Below, in pieces: positions 58,901 through 64,000 of a DNA stretch of 64,000 nt; position 1 is the stretch's first letter, and each line of letters opens with the position of its first letter. A program made the position numbers and the translations under genes. The notes beneath the pieces are model-generated. The model was not told where the DNA came from and did no database searches. It worked only from the letters and a program-made list of their open reading frames with translations. Location: positions 33,748,928 to 33,812,927 of the forward strand of contig CM036761.1 of NCBI GenBank assembly GCA_020796225.1, in the 5' to 3' direction. Source of the DNA: Arion vulgaris (taxonomy: Eukaryota; Mollusca; Gastropoda; Stylommatophora; Arionidae).

Positions 58901-61900
58901 TGTGTTTGGTGTAATATATTTGCTGCTGTGTTTGTGTAATATATTTGCTGATGATGTTTGGTGTAATATATTTGCTGTGTGTTTGGTGTAATATATTTGC
59001 TGTTGTGTTTGGTGTAATATATTTGCTGCTGTGTTTGGTGTAATATATTTGCTGTGTTTGGTGTAATATATTTGCTGCTGTGTTTGGTGTAATATATTTG
59101 CTGATGTGTTTTGTGTAATATATTTGCTGCTGTGTTTGGTGTAATATATTTGCTGTGTTTGGTGTAATATATTTGCTGCTGTGTTTGGTGTAATATATTT
59201 GCTGTGTGTTTGGTGTAATATATTTGCTGTGTGTTTGGTAATATATTTGCTGTGTGGTTTGGTAATATATTTGCTGCTGTGTTTGGTGTAATATATTTGC
59301 TGTGTGTTTGGTAATATATTTGCTGCTGTGTTTGGTGTAATATATTTGCTGCTGTGTTTGGTGTAATATATTTGCTGCTGTGTTTTGTGTAATATATTTG
59401 CTGATGTGTTTTGTGTAATATATTTGCTGCTGTGTTTTGTGTAATATATTTGCTGCTGTGTTTGGTGTAATATATTTGTGATGTGTTTGTGTAATATATT
59501 TGCTGATGTGTTTGGTGTAATATATTTGCTGTTGTGTTTGGTGTAATATATTTGCTGATGTGTTTGGTGTAATATATTTGCTGATGTGTTTGGTGTAATA
59601 TATTTGCTGCTGTGTTTTGTGTAATATATTTGCTGCTGTGTTTGGTGTAATATATTTGCTGCTGTGTTTGTAATATATTTGCTGCGTGTTTGTGAATATA
59701 TTCGGTTTGGTGTAATTATGCATGTAATATTGTGCTGTGTTTTGAATATATTTGGTTGTGAATATATTTGCTGCTGTGTTTGGTGTAATATATTTGCTGA
59801 TGTGTTTGGTGTAATATATTTGCTAGCTGTTTGTGAATATATTTGGCTGTGTTTGTGAATATATCTGTAGATTGTGTAATATATTGCTGCTGTTTGTAAT
59901 ATATTTGCTGCTGTGTTTGGTCAATATATTTGCTATTGTGTTAAATATGCTGGTGTCAATATATTTGCTGATGTTTGTGTAATATATTTGCTGTGTTTGT
60001 AATATATCTGTTTTGTAATATATTTGCTGATGTTTTGTGTGAATATATTCTGACTGATGTTTGTGTAATATATTTGCTAGTGTTTGTGTAATATATTTGC
60101 TGATGTTTTGGTGTAATATATTTGTTGCTGTAGGTTTGGTGTAATATATTTGCTGACTGTGTTTGGTGTAATATATTTGCTGTGTTTGTGAATATATTTG
60201 CTATGTAGTTTGTGAATATATTTGACTGTGTTGTGTAATATATTTGCTGACTGGTTTGTAATATATTATGCTGATGTATTGTAATATATTTGCTAGTTTG
60301 TGTAATTATTTAGTGCATGATATTTGGTAATATATTTAGTCTGTAGTTGTAATATATTTGCTGACTGTTTGATAAATATTTAGCTGCGTTGTAAATAATC
60401 ATTGTTTGAATATATTGTCTTGATTTGAATATATTTAAGATGTGTAACTTAATATATCAAATATATTTGCTCAATCTGCTTATGTAATATACTTGACCTT
60501 GTCAATACTGACAAAATGTAATATATTCTGACTTTGTAATCACTGACAAAATATAATAGTGAATCATACTTGACAAAATTAAATAACTGAACTCAATCAT
60601 TGACAAAATATAATACTGAAACCTCCAATCACTGATATAATATATATAACTGACCTCCAACTCATGAAAACTATCAAATAATCTGAACTTAATCATCAGA
60701 CAAAATATAAATAACTGAACCTCCAATCACTGACAAAATATAAATAACTGAACCTCCAATCACTGACAAAATATAAATAACTGAACCTCCAATCACTGAC
60801 AAAATATAAATAACTGAACCTCCAATCACTGACAAAATATAAATAACTGAACCTCCAATCACTGACAAAATATAAATAACTGAACCTCCAATCACTGACA
60901 AAATATAAATAACTGAACCTCCAATCACTGACAAAATATAAATAACTGAACCTCCAATCACTGACAAAATATAAATAGCTGAACCTCCAATCACTGACAA
61001 AATATAAATAGCTGAACCTCCAATCACTGACAAAATATAAATAGCTTAACCTTCAGTTGTTGTTATTGTCAAATCCCAGGAATTATGAGTTTTGACTCTT
61101 TTTCCTATACGTACGTCGGGGAGAGTACCCGGCTTTCTTGCAGACTCAGAAACCTCCAACTTTAGACGTGTAGTAATATGCTTAGTACTGCGGAGACTCC
61201 TACTCAGGTAGAGTCTATTGGTCATCGCTGCAGTATTCTCCCATTTCTAGCACAGTAAAAGCTGTAAAAAATCACCTATTGGTCACAGTAAGCTTGTGAT
61301 TATAGTCCAGAAAGCCACTTCTGCGAGTGCTCTAGAATAACAACTCGTTGACCACTCTTTGCGTTCTATGTGTGATTGTTGCCAGAGAGAGAGAGAGAGT
61401 ACCGAGTAGTAACCTACACGACAGACGTTTGCGCTCACTTGAAACGATACATTTTTAGCTGTTTAATTGGCCTGTTTGATCTGGGCCTGCGGGTGTGCGC
61501 ATGCTGTGGTCGTGTCCGAAAAGTGCCAGCCCTTATCAATGTTTGAGTTTGTAGAGAAGAGAAACCCTTGCATTATCGGCCTTGTGTTTCTAGCCCCGGT
61601 GAAACGCGAATGTTTTAAAATGTACGTAGTTATATTAGTCATGCCTGTAATAATTTTTACCATCATCATCATTAGGCGATCAGCGATTATTGTTGCCCTT
61701 ACATGGCTACTGATAACGAGTTGCTGCCACATCCTGATGGTCTGGTGCTGTTGGGTTAGAAGACTAGTCTACCGTGGAAAGAGAAAAAGGGTGAGTATTA
61801 AATAAACATCAGTTACTTTAAGTTCAACACTAGTAACAACTGTTATAAGAAAGAGAAGATGGAGATATGTTGGACACACCTTGAGGAGAAATGATCAACG

Positions 61901-62399
61901 AATATCAAAGCAGGCATTGAAGTGGGATGCAAAGGGTTCAAGAAAGAGAGGTCGACCTAAGGAGACCCTGAAACGAACTTTGATGAGAGAGGCAGGAAAT
62001 ATCGGTCTCAGTTCCATGGAGGAGATCGAGCGAGTTGCCCAGGATAGAGCGGTATGGAGGAATTACCTACATGCTCTATGCAACGTATAACGGTACGAGA
62101 GGAATTATTATTATTTGACTTTAAGTTAGTTTGAATCACAATTAACGTACGTTCTTCGAAAGCTCCATATCGATTACTTGTTAACCCCTCTTTGGGTTCT
62201 GTATATGAGCTGAGCCTAAGAGCGATTGTACGTTGTGCCAGTTATGCGCCTACAAGTAGGCCAGCACATCCGATTTCTGCGCTGCTTTTTATTCTTATGT
62301 CGTTCTTCTGTCCTTTCACAGATCAAAGAATCAATAGCTTCAATGAACCTTACGGCTTGTCACAGATCATCCACAGAACCCATCCAGGTTCTGAAGTAG
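44798..62399 (+). CDS. rost: protein rolling stone-like, six exons, 294 residues
   Basis: Exons: 44798-44923, 48319-48547, 50359-50472, 53561-53783, 61676-61790, 62322-62399; every join keeps frame from ATG to TAG. Landmarks in order: CQELLKEFSINRFCLNH near the N-terminus, QW at 51-52, FIYMHSW at 84-90, PWHFKILWLMYN at 125-136, IPSRINHIIHPLLF at 183-196, GGHNYVYKEMDW at 216-227, then a last hydrophobic helix with His249 and a basic tail. This order and the spacing of W, P, H, Y and DW residues fit the rolling stone family, multi-pass membrane proteins named for a Drosophila gene needed in myoblast fusion. About six membrane segments are visible. Its function here is not shown. If the last intron is not spliced the protein ends at 61805 (273 residues). 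Confidence 0.8.
45015..45170 (-). mobile_element. SINE-A copy, truncated
   Basis: Reverse tail and middle (cgttcgttctttatgaccaa to catccgatttcagccaaa on +), directly followed by a SINE-F. Confidence 0.75.
45175..45375 (+). mobile_element. SINE-F copy
   Basis: Plus orientation with GAGTTCGAATCACGC (B box-like) and GGACAGTTTGGTTGCAAATT. Confidence 0.65.
45640..46180 (-). mobile_element. LINE RT C-terminal fragment
   Basis: Minus strand translates in pieces to IRKRKWKCVKHPLKRNDQRI-like sequence, matching 30060-30385. Several stops. Confidence 0.65.
46500..47460 (+). mobile_element. LINE RT fragment, decayed
   Basis: Encodes REIDELRYADNTILL (RT catalytic box with YADN), then broken sequence ending in a cacataaaaagacgtgac tail related to the 38160 family. 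Confidence 0.65.
47877..48232. repeat. CCCA/CTCA tetranucleotide-type tandem repeat
   Basis: About 350 bp of imperfect CACTCACCCACCCA repeats, C-rich on + and G-rich on -. All three + frames stay open (Pro/Thr/His or Ser/Leu/Thr), so the 178-residue frame across it is not evidence of a gene. Confidence 0.95.
48319..48547 (+). CDS. rost: rolling stone-like exon 2
   Basis: Acceptor cttcgatctag|TAC, donor ATGTTAG|gtatgt, phase 0 in and 1 out. Encodes YGQRAQYLQWRVFSVLLTFL, the FIYMHSWLG helix and FCTASPML. Its last 16 bases (GCAAGTCCTATGTTAG) are the first part of the minisatellite unit that fills the next intron. Confidence 0.85.
48532..49580. repeat. 27-bp minisatellite starting at the exon 2 splice donor
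   Basis: About 28 units of 27 bp, each carrying GCAAGTCCTATGTTAG followed by GTATGT (or GTATTT). The first unit is the exon 2/intron 2 junction itself. Some units have an extra TCATG. SINE-C sits inside at 49102-49378. Reading past the true donor in the exon frame hits TAG within the first unit. Confidence 0.95.
49102..49378 (-). mobile_element. SINE-C inserted in the 27-bp minisatellite
   Basis: Same element as 24404-24687. AAGTCCTATGTTA flanks both sides (49089-49101 and 49379-49391); it could be a target duplication but is also part of the repeat unit. Confidence 0.9.
49590..50250 (+). mobile_element. LINE RT C-terminal fragment with (GA)n
   Basis: Encodes [19 protein letters not shown] sequence, then RTALRWTVDGKRRSGRPKET-like sequence and TVGRKAAERQQWKSLVETLY. 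A (GA)n run at 49911-49935 interrupts it. Same family as 6477-6720 (-). Confidence 0.7.
50359..50472 (+). CDS. rost: rolling stone-like exon 3
   Basis: Acceptor tttgtgtgcag|TGA, donor CACGG|gtaagt. With one base from exon 2 it reads VRIHQTPWHFKILWLMYNTI, then YPNIMSCNVMYYMFVKST. Another frame is also open, but only this one joins both neighbours. PWxFKxLWxxYN is a family motif at the start of a membrane helix. Confidence 0.85.
51025..51215 (-). mobile_element. SINE-D copy
   Basis: Matches 24850-25055 (shared CAGAAGCACTTGAGCT and CCACGAACACGCTGGGCAGG on +). Confidence 0.85.
51850..52110 (+). mobile_element. SINE-B copy
   Basis: From CCCGTGTGGTGTCAGGACCC to AACAAGTGGTCGATATGGAG; full-length core. 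Confidence 0.85.
52270..52535 (+). mobile_element. SINE-B copy
   Basis: From CGCCCGTGTGTTATCGGGCT to TTCAAAGAAGAAG. Same orientation as the copy about 420 bp upstream. Confidence 0.85.
52822..53086. mobile_element. MITE with about 28-bp terminal inverted repeats
   Basis: Left end TACAGGGTGTAAAAGATAAT and GCAGCCC mirrors the right end GGGCTGC, AATTATCTTGAACACCCTGT; TA dinucleotides at both sides suggest the Tc1/mariner group. About 265 bp, no ORF. Confidence 0.8.
53561..53783 (+). CDS. rost: rolling stone-like exon 4
   Basis: Acceptor tttgtttcag|AAT, donor TTCACG|gtaaat. Encodes LTLGESKLFIALMASFAGIH, then VSVTAIPSRINHIIHPLLFN, a helix, and GGHNYVYKEMDWLNSR. P.R..H...P and Y.Y...DW are the strongest family motifs. 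The frame stays open upstream into the intron (to 53485), but that part lacks family motifs. Confidence 0.88.
53772..54395. repeat. minisatellite starting at the exon 4 splice donor (about 48 bp units)
   Basis: About 16 imperfect units, 30-48 bp long, each built on TTGAATTCACGGTAACTTTT followed by AT-rich filler. The first unit is the end of exon 4 plus its donor (TTGAATTCACG|GTAAAT). Most units keep GAATTCAC and GTAA; several change the donor to CTGTAA. Confidence 0.95.
54482..55112. repeat. 15-bp minisatellite (GCATTGCACACCACG)
   Basis: About 42 units of 15 bp, very regular. Because 15 is divisible by three, frames of 168-251 residues are open on both strands; they are repeat artefacts inside an intron. 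Confidence 0.97.
55228..57335. repeat. 41-bp minisatellite
   Basis: About 50 units with ACTGAACATAGAAATCTTG and AGACTTTGGAGACTCTCACA. Units vary most at the two ends, where losses such as the missing TCTC occur. Confidence 0.97.
57520..60480. repeat. 26-bp minisatellite, about 2.9 kb
   Basis: More than 100 units around GTGTAATATATTTGCTG with TGTGTTTG. Unit length is mostly 23-26 bp. The minus strand has a 735-codon open frame (57516-59723) with no domain. Small indels become frequent after about 59650. Confidence 0.97.
60480..61050. repeat. 33-bp minisatellite
   Basis: About 11 almost perfect units (60690-61045) with CTCCAATCACTGACAAAATA and TAAATAACTGAAC, preceded by degraded ones. It follows the 26-bp array directly. 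Confidence 0.95.
61676..61790 (+). CDS. rost: rolling stone-like exon 5: last membrane helix
   Basis: Acceptor tttttaccatcatcatcattag|GCG, donor AAAAGG|gtgagt. With two bases from exon 4 it reads RRSAIIVALTWLLITSCCHI, then LMVWCCWVRRLVYRGKRKR. A His in the last helix followed by a basic tail is the family's usual ending. Without splicing it would end three codons later at VSIK, stop 61803-61805. Confidence 0.75.
61840..62110 (+). mobile_element. LINE RT C-terminal fragment in intron 5
   Basis: Encodes RKRRWRYVGHTLRRNDQRIS, then KRGRPKETLKRTLMREAGNI and EIERVAQDRAVWRNYLHALC. The frame is intact for about 80 codons, the best-preserved LINE tail in the window. Confidence 0.85.
62150..62312 (-). 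mobile_element. SINE-B piece next to the last acceptor
   Basis: Reverse SINE-B from the tail side (tcgaaagctccatatcgatt) to CCGATTTCTGCGCTGCTTTT. It stops about 10 bp before the exon 6 acceptor. Confidence 0.75.
62322..62399 (+). CDS. rost: rolling stone-like exon 6 (stop), tentative
   Basis: Acceptor ctgtcctttcacag|ATC. In the phase set by exon 5 it reads IKESIASMNLTACHRSSTEP, then IQVLK and TAG. A short hydrophilic C-terminal tail is plausible, but the sequence has no family motif, so the exon rests on splice signals and frame alone. Confidence 0.5.
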   Translation: MKESIASMNLTACHRSSTEPIQVLK

Positions 62400-62494
62400 C
62401 ACGGTCGCAGAAAATGATGTCCTCTATCTGTTTTTCTAATAAGCATGTATAAAGGATATGCTCTTCAATCTCTTCTTCTTCTTCCACCATTTAC

Positions 62495-62610
62495 TTCTTT
62501 ATAGAAGTGTGGGGTGAAACGTAGTGATCTTGTGTGTGCTTGTTTTAAGCACTTTTATAGAAGTGTTGGAGATGAAACGTAGTGATCTTGTGTGTGCTTG
62601 TCTTCTCTTC
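62495..62610. repeat. imperfect direct repeat, about 55 bp, two copies
   Basis: TTTATAGAAGTGTGGGGTGA / TTTATAGAAGTGTTGGAGATGA, each followed by AACGTAGTGATCTTGTGTGT. Confidence 0.9.
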
Positions 62611-62619
62611 CACCATTGA

Positions 62620-62920
62620 CTTTGTAAGCTGATATTCATGTTCGTAAGGCTGTTCTTGATGCCGTCGCTCCATAATTTGCGTGGTCTTCCTCTTGCTTTG
62701 TACTCATTATACTTTTTATGTGTGGCTCTCTGTGGTAGGCGATACCAGGGCATTCTGGTCAGGTGTCCAAACTATTTAATCTGTTGTTCTTTTTTGAATT
62801 GCATGACTGGTTTCACATCCAGTCTCCTTCTGATTTATTCATTTCTAATTTTGTCACACATGCAGCTATTCTGCAATCTCTGCGTACATGAAATTGATAC
62901 ACAAGTCTATTTCCCACATT
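62620..62920 (-). mobile_element. LINE RT tail fragment
   Basis: Minus strand encodes MPWYRLPQRATHKKYNEYKA, then RGRPRKLWSDGIKNSL, a typical LINE tail (RGRPR.LW.DGI). Confidence 0.7.
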
Positions 62921-62934
62921 TCAAACTTGATTGA

Positions 62935-63335
62935 TTGATAGGACCATCATCATTGCACTTTGGTGAGTAACCATGTGTGCTCCGATCTCTTTCTTACACA
63001 TGAAGATCTCAGCTGCAGTGCACGAACTCCATAGCACCGGCGAGGGTCCTCAATGTAATTTTGAAGATGATGAAGATATTTTGTAGGAGTTTTATTTCTA
63101 ATCTTTTCAAATGAATTTTGCCCGGGCAGCGACTTTCCAGCCTGCTCTTTTCGATTTTGAACTGTCAATGGTTCTTTTTTGTGCTCAAATTGAACACGGG
63201 ACTTACGTTCTATCGCCCGTCTCCGATAGGACTAGGAACTCGATCTCACCTACACTAAGATCAGGGATCTCTGAGAAAATATCCAGATGGCTTCACGAGG
63301 GAGCGAACTGGGTACATTTGGCACGAAGTTAACAT
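62935..63335 (-). mobile_element. SINE-G copy
   Basis: Reverse counterpart of 20285-20690, sharing GATCAGGGATCTCTGAGAAA and AAATTGAACACGGGACTTAC on +. Confidence 0.65.
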
Positions 63336-63339
63336 TACG

Positions 63340-63874
63340 ATAAATAAACGAAGAAATAATGAAATACAACATACAACTTTTCCTTACATTTATAGTTCAA
63401 GATATGACCTTTGATAGCATGGTTCAGAACAATGTTTAGTAAATATTAGAATATTACAGAATTCATGGACAATAATTAGACAGTGCAAGACTTTTATATC
63501 TTACAGAACTGTCAGAATAACATACGGACTCACAGAATAATACGAGATAAAATCAATTGTCCATCAAGACTGTGTTCTTTCATCTCCTAATATATACATA
63601 TATATTTATATAAGAACTGATTAACTTCAGAAGCGAACTCGGAAGATTAACACAGGTAGTTAATGAACAGATCCTCCAGGCTGCAGACGTAAAATCATTT
63701 CTACATTAGCAAAATAAATCACTATATTAAAGTTTCTGAACCGAAAATTGAAAGGTCCGGACAAAGATTATGAGATTGATAAATAAGCTTACACCGACTT
63801 TGTAAATGTTTCAAGAAAATGACAGTGAAAGCTAAATTAGTAGTAGAAAGCAGACGTTTATGAATACATGAGAG
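63340..63874. other. AT-rich, nothing recognised
   Basis: No exon, SINE or terminal repeat could be supported. Confidence 0.45.
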
Positions 63875-64000
63875 CAGTGGCGGCTCTTGGTCATTTTTCT
63901 TGGTGGGGTCAGACACACAATTTCGGAAAAATTATGGGTTTTAAAGTATTTACTATTATATGTCTATTCGGGGATGTTATTCCACCTTTCGATTATTGGT
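63875..64000. mobile_element. hAT-type element, left end, cut by window edge
   Basis: Starts CAGTGGCGGCTCTTGGTCAT and shares TTTTTCTTGGTGGGGTCAGAC-like sequence with the reversed end of the 44388 MITE. The right end lies beyond the window. Confidence 0.7.

Noticed and set aside
57516..59723. 735-codon open frame on the minus strand
   Set aside because: It is the translation of the 26-bp minisatellite (Tyr/Ile/Thr/His/Gln repeats), lies inside an intron and has no domain.

Overview
The window is nuclear DNA from an animal. Coding sequence is sparse and split into short exons by GT-AG introns. The rest is AT-rich and packed with tRNA-derived SINEs, decayed LINEs, Penelope-like and DNA-transposon remnants, and minisatellites. 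The gene content and repeat style suggest a lophotrochozoan, perhaps a mollusc; that taxonomic guess is inference only. There is no bacterial-style operon, CRISPR array or complete viral genome.

Two genes, both on the + strand, can be read through their splice junctions. Gene 1 (1605-28653) is the 3' part of GNPTAB, the alpha/beta subunit precursor of GlcNAc-1-phosphotransferase, which makes the mannose-6-phosphate tag on lysosomal enzymes. Twelve exons join in frame. They carry a charged coiled-coil spacer, a likely site-1-protease cleavage motif (RHLL/D), the Stealth-family C-terminal region, an EF-hand loop, a C-terminal membrane anchor and the stop. The 5' exons lie upstream of the window. 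Gene 2 (44798-62399) is a six-exon, 294-residue multi-pass membrane protein of the rolling stone family, complete from ATG to stop.

Layout: 1-28.7 kb is GNPTAB with introns full of SINE and LINE pieces and a 796-bp Mutator-like element with a FLYWCH remnant. From 28.7 to 44.8 kb is intergenic: LINE tails, a mariner-type MITE with a nested SINE, and a hAT MITE with an 8-bp target duplication. From 44.8 to 62.4 kb is the rolling stone-like gene, whose introns are unusually rich in tandem repeats. From 62.4 to 64 kb are more repeats and the start of a second hAT-type element.

The most striking signal is in gene 2. In two of its introns a minisatellite starts exactly at the exon/intron border, and each unit repeats the end of the exon plus the 5' splice site (27-bp units after exon 2, about 48-bp units after exon 4). 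After the second array come four more unrelated minisatellites (15, 41, 26 and 33 bp), so about 7.2 kb of the 7.9-kb intron is tandem repeat. This looks like repeated duplication of splice donors. The two genes have no evident functional link beyond being neighbours.
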